Positions 11,990-22,740 of a stretch of DNA of 64,000 nt are shown piece after piece (positions within the stretch are counted from its first letter, which is position 1; each line of letters opens with the position of its first letter). The notes beneath the pieces are model-generated. The model was given only the letters and a program-made list of their open reading frames with translations. It had not been told where the DNA came from and did not search any database. A program made the translations under genes and the position numbers. The stretch comes from Atherix ibis (Eukaryota; Arthropoda; Insecta; Diptera; Athericidae), in assembly GCA_958298945.1 (NCBI GenBank), contig OY282605.1:25460811-25524810 (forward strand), read 5' to 3'.

Positions 11990-13820
11990 ACTGTTACAAC
12001 ATGCAGTCACAACCGCTCACATCTCTTACAATACGACACAACCACAACAACAAAATTTACCAACTAAAATACGTACGTTAATTAACGAAAAAAGAAAAAT
12101 GAGAACGCAATGGCAACGCTTACGAATGCTTAGCTACAAACAGAAACTTAACCGACTACAACGTGAACTGAATATGGAAATTAGAAATCACTATAATGAA
12201 CGGCATGAAATTTACACAAGATCGCTTAGTGACAATATTTCTTTATGGCAAGCCACTAGACGAATACTCTCGTACAAAAGAACATCACACCCACTGAAAT
12301 AAAATTGACGGTAATCGGGCAAAAACAGACAAAGAAAAAACTGAAGTATTTGCTAAACAGTTGATAACAAAACTATCGAAGAACTAATGTTCCCAGTCCC
12401 TATAAGTCTTCCTCCCAAAAATTTGAAGCCCTTGGAAATTAAAACTACTATTCTGCGCCTTCCCAATAAAAAAATGCTCCTGGTTATGCTCTAATAACAG
12501 TTCCTATTCTGAAGCAAATCTCCCAAAAAGCTTTCGTATCCTGCGCACAACCTATTTTCCCTTACTCTGGAAATTTTGTGTCAAAAAAATGATTGCTAAA
12601 CCAAATAAACCTAATAATTCTCCATCCTCCTTTAGACCTATCAGCCTCTTACCAATCCTTGGTAACATTTTTGAAAAACTTCTATTAAAACGCCTTAACC
12701 CAGTCCTAGTTAATGAAAAAATTATTCCTGATCACTAATTTGGCTTCCGATCTGAACACTTCACTATCCAGCAATGCCATCGTTGATCATATTGCATCCT
12801 CTCTTGAGAGGAAAGAGTATTGCCCAAGATTATTTTTAGATATCTCCCAAGCTTTTGATCCTGAACTCGTCTGGGAACTAAAGAGCTTTCTTCCTTCAAT
12901 ATACTACCTTATCATAAATTCATATCTCTCCTAATATCATTTCCAAGTTGTAATTAACTCAGAATCCTCGGAAATATATCCTATTCTAGTCGGAGTCGCA
13001 CAAGGCAGTATTCTTGGTCCCATTTTATATAATATTTATACCCATGACATCCCAGCTGATTCTAATACTATCATTTCTACTTAAGCAGATGATACGGCCA
13101 TACTTGCTACCCATACAAATCATAACATAGCTTCCAACAATCTATAATCCCCAACCTTCAATCCTGGTTTAAGACATGGAGAGTGGTGGTAAATGAACGG
13201 AAGAGTGCTCACATTACTTTCACACTTTATAACTTAATACAAACATGAATCCACAATATGATAAAGTACGTTATTTGGGACTTTACTTGGACAAGAGATT
13301 ACATGGAACCCTCATACTAGACTAAAAAGAGTTGAAGCTAACAGAAGTTACTTACAACTTCTTAAACTACTAGACAAACGCTCGAAACTAACTAAAAGTA
13401 AACTTATAATCTACAATACAATTATGAGACCTATTTGGACATATGGAATTGAACTTTGGGATTCAACGCGTCCAGGCCTTACAATCCAAGATCCTTACAA
13501 CGAAATACATCGTAATCTAAATGTTGTCTTTGTTTAGGACCTGAGCATTTCCCGCTATCAAAAATTTCACTCCCGTTCATTCTATAATCATAATCCACTT
13601 ATGAAAGAATTGTCCTGTACTGCCCTCTCCGGAAAGACTCATAGGAGACTTAAGAGACAATGGCCTAGAGATTTTCTAGAGGAATCTAAATTCCATTAAT
13701 TGGAGAAATGCCGGTGGGTTTTTACTCCCACTTCATGATGCATAAGATTCTTAATTAAACTGTAAATCTGCTTGTTATAATACAATTTTAGATGCAGATA
13801 AAAAATAAATAAATAAACTA
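11990..13820 (+). pseudogene. Jockey-like LINE reverse transcriptase remnant
   Basis: This is the 3' two-thirds of a non-LTR retrotransposon ORF2, in several broken frames. In order: a linker region (QRLRMLSYKQKLNRLQRE, 12099-12302), reverse-transcriptase block FRPISLLPILGNIFEKLL (about 12630-12690), block A as FLDISQAFD (about 12833), block B as QGSILGPILYNIYTHDIP (about 13000-13050), and block C as ADDTAIL (13085). The residue before ADD, normally F or Y, is a TAA stop (13082-13084). Then come NERKSAHITFTLYN and a KYLGLYLDKR motif (about 13270). These are typical of the jockey clade. An A-rich tail ATAAATAAATAAA (about 13803-13816) marks the 3' end. The endonuclease domain is missing, so it looks like a 5'-truncated, decayed insertion. 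Confidence 0.85.
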
Positions 13821-14060
13821 TTAAGAAATATAAAATTCAGGTTAGACAAGATTTTTTATAAAGTTATAGGAACAAACTTGAAATTCGAGAGTATTTTACT
13901 AATAATATAGTGTATTTTATTAATCCTTTATTTGACGGTGACCGAAATTAGATGTCCTGCTCGGCTCAGCATCACTTGTACTCCTAGGAGCACAACGAAA
14001 TTCAGTAAACCAATTATTAATATTTCCATACGATGGGGAGAAGTAGCAATTATAATTTTC
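13820..14060. other. Spacer between LINE tail and satellite
   Basis: This has mixed composition, with a short GC-richer part (about 13935-14050) holding an open plus-strand frame (13932-14117) of no recognised family. The frame runs into the satellite repeat and is not treated as a gene. Confidence 0.4.
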
Positions 14061-15625
14061 GAGCTTGGTTTTCATTTAAGATACTATTTTTTGTTTAAAA
14101 AAATTGTGTTTTATTAATACATGAAATTCAGTTTTTTTCCATATTTAAAAAAAAAACACAAACGTTATCGTCTCCTTTCAATAGCTGTCAAAACCAAACA
14201 AATAAACAGATCCTTATACAATTTTGTATAACGTCTTTTTAAATATAGTAAATAAAATACTGTTTTGATGATATCAGTTACAGCTTTGCATTAGCCAATG
14301 ACTTATCATATTGCCCTCGTATTATGATAGGGACTATAATGATGAATAAAAATGAAATAGTGTTTTATTAACACATGAAATTTGTTTTCAGAGACTGTTT
14401 TTTGCCTCAAAAAAGTATTTTATTAACACATGAAATTCAGTTTTTTCCATATTTAAAAAAAAACACAAACGTTGTCGTCTCCTTTCAATAGCTGTCAAAA
14501 CCAAACTAATAAACAGATCCTAATGCAATTTTGTATAACATCTTTTTAAATAGTTAATATAGTAAATAAAATATTATTTTGATGATATCAGTTACATCTT
14601 TGCATTAGCCAATGACTTATCATATTGCCCTCGTACTATGTTAGCTGTTATAATTATGTATAAAAATGAAATAGTGTTTTATTAACACATAAAATTCGTT
14701 TTCAGATGCTGTTTTTTACCTCAAAAAATTGTGTTTTATTAATACATGAAATTCAGTTTTTTTTCATATTTAAAAAAAACACAAACGCTGTCGTGTCCTT
14801 TCAATAGCTCTCAAAACCAAACTAATAAACAGATCCTAATACAATTTTTTATAATATATTTTTGAATAGGCAATATAGTAAATAATATACTGTTTTGATG
14901 ATATCAGTTACATCTTTGCATTAGCCAATGACTTATCATATTGCCCTCGTACTATGATAGCGACTATAATGATGCATAAAAATGAAATAGTGTTTTATTA
15001 ACACATAAAATTCGTTTTCAGATGCTGTTTTTTACCTCAAAAAATTGTGTTTTATTAATACATGAAATTCAGTTTTTTTCATATTTAAAAAAAAAACACA
15101 AACGTTGTCGTCTCCTTTCAATAGCTCTCAAAACCAAACTAATAAACAGATCCTAATACAATTTTTTATAATATCTTTTTGAATAGGCAATATAGTATAT
15201 AATATACTGTTTTGATGATATCAGTTACTTCTTTGCATTAGCCAATGACTTATCATATTGCCCTCGTACTATGATAGCGACTATAATGATGCATAAAAAT
15301 GAAATAGTGTTTTATTAACACATGAAATTCGTTTTCAGAGACTGTGTTTTGCCTCAAAAAAGTATTTTATTAACACATGAAATTCAGTTTTTTCCATATT
15401 TTAAAAAAACACAAACGTTGTCGTCTCCTTTCAATAGCTCTCAAAACCAAACTAATAAACAGATCCTAATGCAATTTTTTATAACATCTTTTTGAATAGC
15501 TAATATAGTAAATAAAATATTATTTTGATGATATCAGTTACATCTTTTCATTAGCCAATGACTTATCATATTGCCCTCGTACTATGATAGCGATTATAAT
15601 GATGTATAAAAATGAAATAAAATTG
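14060..15625. repeat. Satellite array, five ~313-bp units
   Basis: The marker TCTCCTTTCAATAGCT (variant TGTCC in unit 3) recurs at 14171, 14478, 14794, 15111 and 15424, giving periods of 307, 316, 317 and 313. Each unit contains AAACAGATCCT.ATACAATTT, a GATGATATCAGTTAC block and CATTAGCCAATGACTTATC. It also holds a short internal repeat: TTTTATTAACACATGAAATT appears twice per unit about 60 bases apart, once leading into CGTTTTCAGA and once into CAGTTTTTT. No coding potential. The array ends about 50 bases before a mariner insertion. It may be a local sample of a genome-wide satellite. Confidence 0.92.
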
Positions 15626-15675
15626 TTATAACAACAAAAATTAGTCTCATTACTTATATATCTGGTGTGAAAATA

Positions 15676-16850
15676 CGAGGGTCATTCAACAAGTACTTAG
15701 CCTACAAAAGAAAAACGAAAATTTTGGAAAGGTGGCAATTTATTTTTCCACATAATCTCCTTCAAGCTCGATACACTTGGCCCAGCGATGCTCTAACTTT
15801 TTTAACCCATCCAAAAAATACATTTTCTCGAGGGAAGTAAAATAGGCCTCCGTGGCGACGATGACCTCCTCATTCGACCCAAATCTACTCCCGGCGAGTG
15901 ATTTTTTCAGGTTTGGAATCAAAAAGTAGTCACAGGGGGCCAAATCTGGAGAGTACGGTGGATGGGGCAGCAATTCGTAGCGCAATTCGACCAATTTGGC
16001 CATGGCGATGGCGGAGGTGTGAGCCGGCGCGTTGTCGTGGTGGAACAGCACTTTTTTCTTCGCAAAGCGGGGCCGCTTTTTCTTCAATTCGACGTCAAAT
16101 CGGCCCAATAAGTCAGCATAGTAGCGCCCCGTGATTGTTTTACCCTTCTCGAGGTAATCGATGTGGATCACACCTTGTGAATCCCAGAAAACGGTGGCCA
16201 TCACCTTTCCGGCCGATCGAACAATCTTCGCCTTCTTCGGAGCACGTTCGCCGGGTGAAGTCCACTGTTTCGACTGTTCCTTGGTCTCTGGTGTGTACCA
16301 GTGAATCCATGTTTCGTCGACGGTCACGAAACGAAGCAAGAACTCCGCTGGATTGCGCTGAAACAGCGCCAAACACGTCGCCGATGTGGTCTCACGGTTG
16401 CGCTTGTTTTCCGGTGTGAGCAAACAGCTTTCTCATGCCCAGTTCTTCGTGTAGAATATGATGCACCATTCCTATTGCGATGCACACAGTCTCAGCTATC
16501 TCTTCAATCGACGGTCTGCCAACAAGAGATCGTGGACTTTTTTAACGTTTTCCTCCGTAGCAGCCTTTTTTGGGCCACCTGGGCGTGGCTCATCAAAAAC
16601 CGACGTGAGGCCACGAACAAACTCGTTGAACCAATTCTTGACGGTCGCCATCGAAGGAGAAGAGTCCTCATACACAGCATCCAAGCGATCTTTGATTTCG
16701 CTGCGCGTTTTCCCTTCCAAAAACAAGAATCTAATCACCGAACGCTATTGTTCTTTTGCCATTTTTGTGCAACCGACCGACACGCTCGCTTTCAAAGGCT
16801 CTCAAAACAAAACTAATGAAGGGAATCGACTGAAACTTTGACAGTAGTCA
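15676..16850 (-). mobile_element. Mariner (irritans-like family A), 5' end lost
   Basis: The left terminus CGAGGGTCATTCAACAAGTA follows TA at 15674-15675 and matches the terminus of the related copy at 49.8-51.05 kb. Transposase is on the minus strand. Homology with the second copy continues to about 16846, where a 19-base stretch, GACTGAAACTTTGACAGTA, is duplicated (16828-16846 and 16853-16871). The expected right terminal repeat is absent. The element is therefore an end-deleted, immobile copy. Confidence 0.88.
15740..16762 (-). pseudogene. Mariner transposase, irritans-like A (broken)
   Basis: DD34D mariner transposase that would cut and rejoin its own TIRs in the nucleus. The likely start is ATG at 16762; codon 6 is TAG. 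An N-terminal helix-turn-helix region follows (EGKTRSEIKDRLDAVYEDS, 16738 down), then a frameshift: compared with the 49.8-kb copy there are a 20-bp and a 7-bp deletion around 16430 and 16500, which also remove the WVPR linker motif. The C-terminal two-thirds (15740-16423, 227 codons) is one clean frame with all three catalytic Asp: VTVDETWIHW, FHHDNAPAHT and PDLAPCDYFL, with exactly 34 residues between the last two. It ends in EGDYVEK as in irritans-group proteins. No functional enzyme is expected. Confidence 0.92.
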
Positions 16851-16879
16851 AAGACTGAAACTTTGACAGTAAATTTATC

Positions 16880-18343
16880 GAAATTTATGTTGTTAATTTT
16901 TATAATATTTATCCAAGTAAATTTTTCGCATCCACATATATGTGTATGTATTTTTTAATTTTATTGAAATTTCGTAACCATGCGTTAACATTTTTCAATG
17001 ACATTGCAAAAAGAAACTCATACGAAAAAATGTTTATTAAACAAAATCAAGATGAAATTTATTCTACCGCATTTTTTATTTCCATGGACTATGGTAAGAA
17101 ATTCGCAAATAATATTATTAAGGAAAATTCCGGTTATTGACATTTACAACAATAATAAATAAATAATTAGAATTTTTTGAAATATTTTTTTTTTTAACAA
17201 ATCCGATTGGTTGTATTTACTTGCTGTACAATGCGTGTCAAGCAAGTGTTGATGGAATCGAAAGTAGTTCTCGCTTAATCGCGATACTCGTGCTCACGAG
17301 CATATTTGTTATGAAGGCCGCCATCGAATCGATTCATGTTTAAATGGAATTCCATTTGTGAAGTAACTCGAATTTATTCCAATTCTGCTTTTTAGTTAAA
17401 CAAATATAAAAATTTCTTTCTTCATTAAAGTTAAAAGTACATCGACCTGCTGCCATATGATAGAATACAAGAAAAAAATCGTAACGAATAATTGGAACAT
17501 TCTTCTTTGTTGTCTCTTTGCATACAGAAAACTTAAAACTAAAAAAACTTCTCCTCAAATATAGAAGAATTATCTAGTTGTAGTCATTTTTGGTGTCACA
17601 CTTTTCAGTTTCAACGAAATTACCTCGATTGCCATCAATTTGTACCTTTGACCCCAAACCATTCCGCATACTAAATGCTGTAATTACTATTTTACTTTAT
17701 TCGACTTTTTCAACGTGCGCACCAATTGGAAAACTTTAATATCAAAAGTCAATATCCAACGTGGGAAATGATTATTTAGCATTTTTTTTATTGTTATTTT
17801 TATTTTTGTTGAGAATTTGTCATTTTTTATTAAAGAAAAAAAAAACGCGCATAATTATTTTTATTATTATAAAGACATCGAACTCTTTTGGCAGTAATTG
17901 TACAAGTATTTCACTTAAGTGGTTAGAGTTACTTGTTTGGTTTTCTTGGAAATGATTCACTTAAAATTATTCTTTGAGGTTTTTCGAAGTTGATTTAATA
18001 ACAGATTAAGCTTTTTTTTATTAAACAAATTTTGTAAGCTAAGGAATTTCGGTAATTTTATTTAAATTTTTTGTTGTTTTTTTTGGTCTAAAATATTATT
18101 GATTGAAATAATATTTTCTATATTATGTGTTCAGATGTGTTTGTTCCATCAGTAATTAATCTTTTTCCCCCCCACTACATATATTTTGTAAGATTTTTTG
18201 TTTGTTTGTACAAAAATAAGATTATTGGATTTTGGATAAATTAAAAATAGTTTTGAAATTTTATTGCTTAATGTATTTTTTATATGATAAAAAATTCAAG
18301 TTTTTCCTGTTTTATTTTTTTTTTTAATTAGACAAAATAATAT
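16880..18343. other. AT-rich non-coding DNA with a GC-richer patch
   Basis: No gene is recognised. A GC-richer patch at about 17200-17340 includes the inverted repeat CTCGTGCTCACGAG (17287-17300) and short open frames on both strands of no known family. The remainder is T/A-rich simple sequence. Confidence 0.5.
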
Positions 18344-18345
18344 TA

Positions 18346-19476
18346 AGAGGGTCGATCAATAAGTCCTTAGAAAAAGATGGAAAAAAACTGTTTTTTTAAA
18401 AAAAAAAATTTTATTTTTCAACATAATGTCCTTTTAGCTCTATACACTTTTCCAACCGTTTTTCCAAAATTTTTATCCCGTCCAAAAAATACGATTTCGG
18501 AAGTTATGCAAAATACTCATCCGTTTGAGCAATGACGTCCTCGTTGGAAGTGAACCGTCGTCCGCCAAGCCATTTCTTCAGATTGGGGAAAAGAAAATAG
18601 TTACTCGGGGCCAAATCTGGTGAATAAGCGGGATGCTGCAACAATTCCATTCACAATTCCACAATTTTGGCCATGGAAACAGCGCAGGTGTGCACACGCG
18701 CATTGTCCTGATGCAAGAGGATTTTTTTCTTCTTCAGATGGGGGCGTTTCTCTTTGATTCCCTCGCTCAACCGTTGCAATAACGACGCGTAATACGCTCC
18801 TGTTATTGTTTTTCCTTTTTCCATGTAGTCGATAAAAATGATGCCCTGCGAATCCCAAAAGACCGTGGCCATCACCTTGCCAGCCGATGGCACAGTTTTT
18901 GCCTTCTTCGGAGCCCGTTCACCCTTGAAAATCCACTGTGATGACTGTCTCTTCATTTCTGGAGTGTAGTAGTGTATCCAGGTTTTGTCCACAGTGACAT
19001 TTTTCGTGCAAAATTGAAGCGACTGTACCTTGTGATATGCACGTGGCCTCAACTAATTCGCGCAATCAGATCGTGGATTTTGTCGATGATTTCAGGAGTA
19101 GACACCTCAACTGGGCGTCCTGAACGATGTTCATCTTTTGTGGATGAACGGCCACGTTTAAATTCATTCACCCAATTGTAAACCGTCGCAAACACAGGTG
19201 CAGATGTGCCATGAACTGCATCCAACTCGGCTTTGATTTCTTTCGGGCTTAAGCCTTTCAAATGGAGATGTTTGATGACATCCCTAAACTCGCTTTTTTC
19301 CATTGTTATGCACAAATAAATGTCGTTAACTTTAATCGACGATAGAAATTGACCTACGCTATGGATCGAGCTGAAATTTTGACAGCTACTTACAAAAAAA
19401 ATCGATAATGCTACTTCCAAAAAAAATCTTTACCGACACTACGAGCGCAATTTCTCGGATTTTCTAAGGACTTATT
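18346..19476 (-). mobile_element. Mariner (irritans-like family B), internally deleted
   Basis: The left end is AGAGGGTCGATCAATAAGTC after TA (18344-18345). The right side retains CTAAGGACTTATT (to about 19476) but the outermost GAACGACCCTCG seen in the 37.5-kb copy is replaced by T-rich sequence. Two internal deletions relative to that copy are visible near 19070 (about 26 bp, at a repeated GCGAATTA) and near 19005 (about 150 bp, at AAAAAT/TGTC). The copy cannot encode a full enzyme. Confidence 0.88.
18411..19303 (-). pseudogene. Mariner transposase, irritans-like B (deleted copy)
   Basis: The start MEKSEFRDVIKHLHLKGLS is at 19303, followed by the first helix-turn-helix and the GRSSTKDEHRSGRP linker. 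The reading is cut by a ~26-bp deletion after KIHDLI and by a larger deletion that removes the second DNA-binding helix, the WVPR linker and the start of the catalytic domain up to VTVDKTWIHYY. The catalytic Asp motifs are still visible (TVDKTW, LHQDNARVHT, and SPDLAPSDYF beyond the stop). A TGA at 18651-18653 interrupts the frame between the second and third Asp, at exactly the position of the TGA in the 37.5-kb copy. Non-functional. Confidence 0.9.
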
Positions 19477-19734
19477 TTTTTTTGTAAATTTTTAATAAAA
19501 CGCACATTTTGTATGAAAATTTGGTCATTCTTTATTGAAATATGTTGCAGAGACTTTGTGCCATTTATAAAAGGAAAAATAATTATTTTACAGAGTACGT
19601 TTACAGTCATATTTTTGCATAATTGGACTTTTTTTATAATATTTTTGATAACATTTTTGCATGATTGTAGCTCTATTTCTCGGTTGATGCAGTTGATATT
19701 GGTTTTGACCTCTTAAATTGTGCGTGGGTCTATT

Positions 19735-20680
19735 CGTTTGCATAGCCCTCCACAAGATAAAGGTCAACGGCGTTAAATCACATGCTCTGTTGGTGATTAA
19801 TTGGCATCATCTCTGCGCGAAATTAGTTGTCTGTTGAATTTGTTTTCAAATAAATCGATCGTTTCTTGGATAGTGTGACATAAAAAATTGGTCACCATAT
19901 CTTTGTAGCGTACGCCACTGACAGTAAGTGTAGGCCCATAAAGCGCACCGTATAGTTATATGTTACGTGATAAATGTAAAAGTTGTTTAATAACTGAGCT
20001 TAGATTTTCATATCCCCAAATGAAACAACTTAGCTTGTTAATATAGCCGTCTAAGTAAAAATTAGCTTCCTCCTAGAAGCGCAATATCGACATTGAAAAT
20101 AACCTGAAGGCTTTAATTCTTGGACCAATTGGATCTTATAATCGACATGTGATCATTGAGGACATTGCCAATTATAAATCAGCTATTTATCTGGACAGCC
20201 CCACAAGATAAAGGTCAACGGCGTTAAATCACATGCTCTCTTGGTGATCAATTGACATTACCTCTGCGCGATATTAGATGTTCGTTGAATTTGTTTTCCA
20301 ATAAATCGGTTGTTTCTTGGACAGTGTGATATGTAGCGCCGTCCGGCAGAAACCACAAGTCGTCGACATCCACGTAATCAAAAATAGACCATAAAAATTA
20401 GTCACCATGTCTTTGTAGCGCACGCCACTGACAGTAACTATAGGCCCATACAGCGCAGGCTACTGACAGTAACTGTAGGCTCACTGACAGTAACTGTAAG
20501 CCCATGTGGTCATTGTGGACACCCCCAACAATTATTGAGAACCTCATGAAACCGATAAATATTTTTAGCTGGTTTGTACCAAACCTGTAGACTCAAATTT
20601 ATGCACAAAATTCTTGATTGACGGCTCAGTTGGACGATCATTACGACAAAAAATATCGCAAATTTTACGAAATGTTATTT
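19735..20680 (-). mobile_element. DD41D-like Tc1/mariner remnant with duplicated catalytic region
   Basis: Minus-strand text reads VSGVRYKDMVTNF, then ETIDLFENKFNRQLISRRDDAN and a decayed SP.EHVI*RR*PLSCGG block (the RSCDLTPLDYFLWG type), at 19740-19960. The same C-terminal segment is present again at about 20190-20440, there with DLWFLPDGATYHTVQETTD before it. Next to the second copy, ACTGACAGTAACTGTAGGC-like units repeat three times (20428-20510), corresponding to the VTV.G peptide. Right of this lies helix-turn-helix-like decay (about 20520-20680). Both copies have stops in place of key residues. Family assignment rests on motif order. TIRs were not identified. Confidence 0.65.
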
Positions 20681-21130
20681 TACAGATCAACTATTTTTCT
20701 AATGGATTTCAATTATTTCTAAATAAATTTCCAATAATTTTTATTTGAGCAAATGGTAAATATTTTTCGGTGAAAACGTTAAAAAACTAAATGACACAAC
20801 TGTCAACATAGCCTATTTCAAACCTATTGAAAAAAAAACTTCTACTTGGTAGATCTTTTATGTGTCCATTTTTTTTACCAAAAAGATAAAAAATATAAAC
20901 TTTTCTTCTTTTTATTGTAGAATCGCTAGAGCAATACATAAATCGAAAAAAATATTGTCAACTATCTTTGAGGTAGACTATAGATAGTAATTTTTATGAC
21001 AATATATTTTTGTTGGAGTGCAATATCAATTTATTAAAAAAAACTACATTAATTCATAATCTGCCAAACTTCTTTTGAATTTTTTTAGACTCCTCAACAA
21101 AAGGTGCAAGTTTCAAGCTTATACGGTATA
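20680..21130. other. AT-rich non-coding DNA
   Basis: Nothing recognisable; T- and A-rich sequence with no repeat family assigned. Confidence 0.5.
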
Positions 21131-21600
21131 TATGCGACCTTATAGAGCTTGATAAGATAGTATCAGGCTGCATGACAAGATGTCATGTGAGTGTAATTTT
21201 GACAGCCATGTGAGTATTCATCTAGAATTAAACTGGCATTCGAGTGGCCATGTGTCATATTTTTCACGTCAACATTACATTTTTCCATGCAGTGAGATAG
21301 GGTCTAAATTTGGCTACCACGTAAAATGATGATACCTGCTAGCACATGGTAGCGCCATTACGGAATGCAAAGCCCACAAACTGATTTACCATGCGCAAAG
21401 GTGCTGCCATGGGATGTTAGATGTACATATGAAGAAAAGTCATGTTTTTAAATGGTAAAATGACATGTACATGTCAAGTAGTTGGATGACACCATCTGTT
21501 GCCATACGAAAATATGCCAATTCTGCCATGCAGTGTAATAAGGTAAATACCTGTTGCCAAATGACAGTTATTTGTGCCATGTGAAAATTTAAATACACAT
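21130..21600. repeat. Region rich in GCCATG(T)-type words
   Basis: GCCATGTG, CCATGCAGTG, GCCATGGGATG and GCCATTA-type words recur irregularly: 21203, 21249, 21284, 21407, 21526 and 21576. The segment around TTCCATGCAGTGAGATAGGG (21283) resembles TGCCATGCAGTGTAATAAGG (21525), each followed by a TGGC/TTGCC word and an AAATGA. It has no open frame of note and a composition unlike its surroundings. I cannot assign it to a known repeat. Confidence 0.4.
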
Positions 21601-21604
21601 CAGT

Positions 21605-21730
21605 CAATGGGGAACATTCCTTAAAAAAGAGCACAAGTTTTTTATTGGCATAAAACAATTTTGGATGGCCAAGAAGCAGTAAAAAAACTAATCTTACACA
21701 GGGAGACCTTCAACATAGAAAACTGAAGAA
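21605..21730 (+). pseudogene. Mariner helix-turn-helix scrap
   Basis: One frame reads AQVFYWHKTILDGQEAV, which is the second half of the N-terminal helix-turn-helix region of a mariner transposase (the 'FRWHK.F.EGRE.VEDEPR' type). The frame before it contains a TAA. A close relative with the downstream acidic linker is at 34.1 kb. Nothing of the catalytic domain follows. Confidence 0.65.
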
Positions 21731-21733
21731 AAA

Positions 21734-22190
21734 GTGGAACGAGTGAGTTCTCTTATTAGGTGGGACCGCCGACTAATATTTTTTGTCAACCAAAGTTTTA
21801 TAAAAAAATTACCTGACCGTCTCAGAGAAAGGCGTCTCCGTGTCAGGTTAGACATTGCTGAAACTTTCATGTCACGCAGCCTTCTCCATCACCGAGTTTA
21901 TGAGCAAAAACTGAATTCCTGTAGTTTCCCATACCCAATAGTTCGTTGTTCTTTTTATGTCCCCCAAAGAACATTTTTCCTACTTTTCTTAACCAGAATC
22001 AAAACCCGCTTAATAGGACATCATCTTTATTAAAAATCTCCAATCTAGAAAGATATCCTGACCCCCCCTTTTCCCCTTCTCATAAAAAAACCACACCAAC
22101 TATAATTGTTAGTTTCGAAATTTTCAAATTTCCAAATTTTCAAATTTACAAATTGCCAAACTTCTCTTGCTCATCCTGACTGGAAACTAT
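21734..22190 (+). other. Unassigned open frame and simple sequence
   Basis: A 99-codon plus-strand frame (21734-22033) is open with moderately GC-rich codons (a basic segment LRERRLRVRLDIAE) but matches no family I know. It lies between a mariner scrap and a probable LINE end, so it may be transposon-derived. Bases 22110-22160 are repeats of the word CAAATTT/CAAATTG. Confidence 0.3.
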
Positions 22191-22740
22191 TATTAAGAGC
22201 AGAATGAAAAGTGCCTACATTCCTGGACAGCGATAAAAAGGCAAATACTGGTACATCCTTTTACAGGATACTTTTTCTAGAGTAGCTGAAAGGTCTCGAA
22301 AACTTGGTTGTGGAATCTTCCCTCTTAGTGCCCGTACAAACGGACACTTTTGGATGTAGATCCATGGGATCGATAGTAAAAATGTCCTATTGGTCTTGGC
22401 GAACTCACGGTCCTGAGCTGGTCTAGCAGTACTAGGAAATTACATATTTCCTTACTGTAGTTATTTTGGTGAAGAGTACTACCAGTTACTCTCTAAAAGA
22501 GTAACTGGCGACAAGGAGATCGGGAGCCCCATGATGGTTCGTCCGCCGTGCCCGGCCAAGGTGAAGAGCTTTTACACTTCTTATGTGGAGGTAACCATAC
22601 TGAGTGTTCCCTGAACTATGTAGGCCAAGCAGAAAATCAATGTGCGTTGGATTTGAGCGAGCTGGGTTTCAATTGAGATAAATGTAATTACCTGGATCTA
22701 GTCAGCTGAGCTGATAAACTCCATTACTTGACAGGTAAGT
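22190..22740 (+). pseudogene. Probable LINE 3' end remnant
   Basis: Near 22562 a frame reads GEELLHFLCGGNHTECSLNY followed by LDLSELGFN. This resembles the C-terminal cysteine cluster (E..EHLLC.C.AL...R...LG) that follows the RNase H domain in several insect non-LTR elements, as seen more clearly at 34.9 kb. The sequence before it is decayed and cannot be read as RNase H. ACAG followed by GTAAGT at 22731-22740 looks like a splice donor but is probably chance. Confidence 0.35.

Noticed and set aside
15898..16841. Several open frames on the strand opposite the mariner transposase
   Set aside because: They are antisense shadows of a GC-richer coding strand; none has its own family match.
22727..22740. 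ACAG|GTAAGT splice donor on the plus strand
   Set aside because: It lies at the end of a probable LINE remnant with no coding frame before it that looks like host protein.
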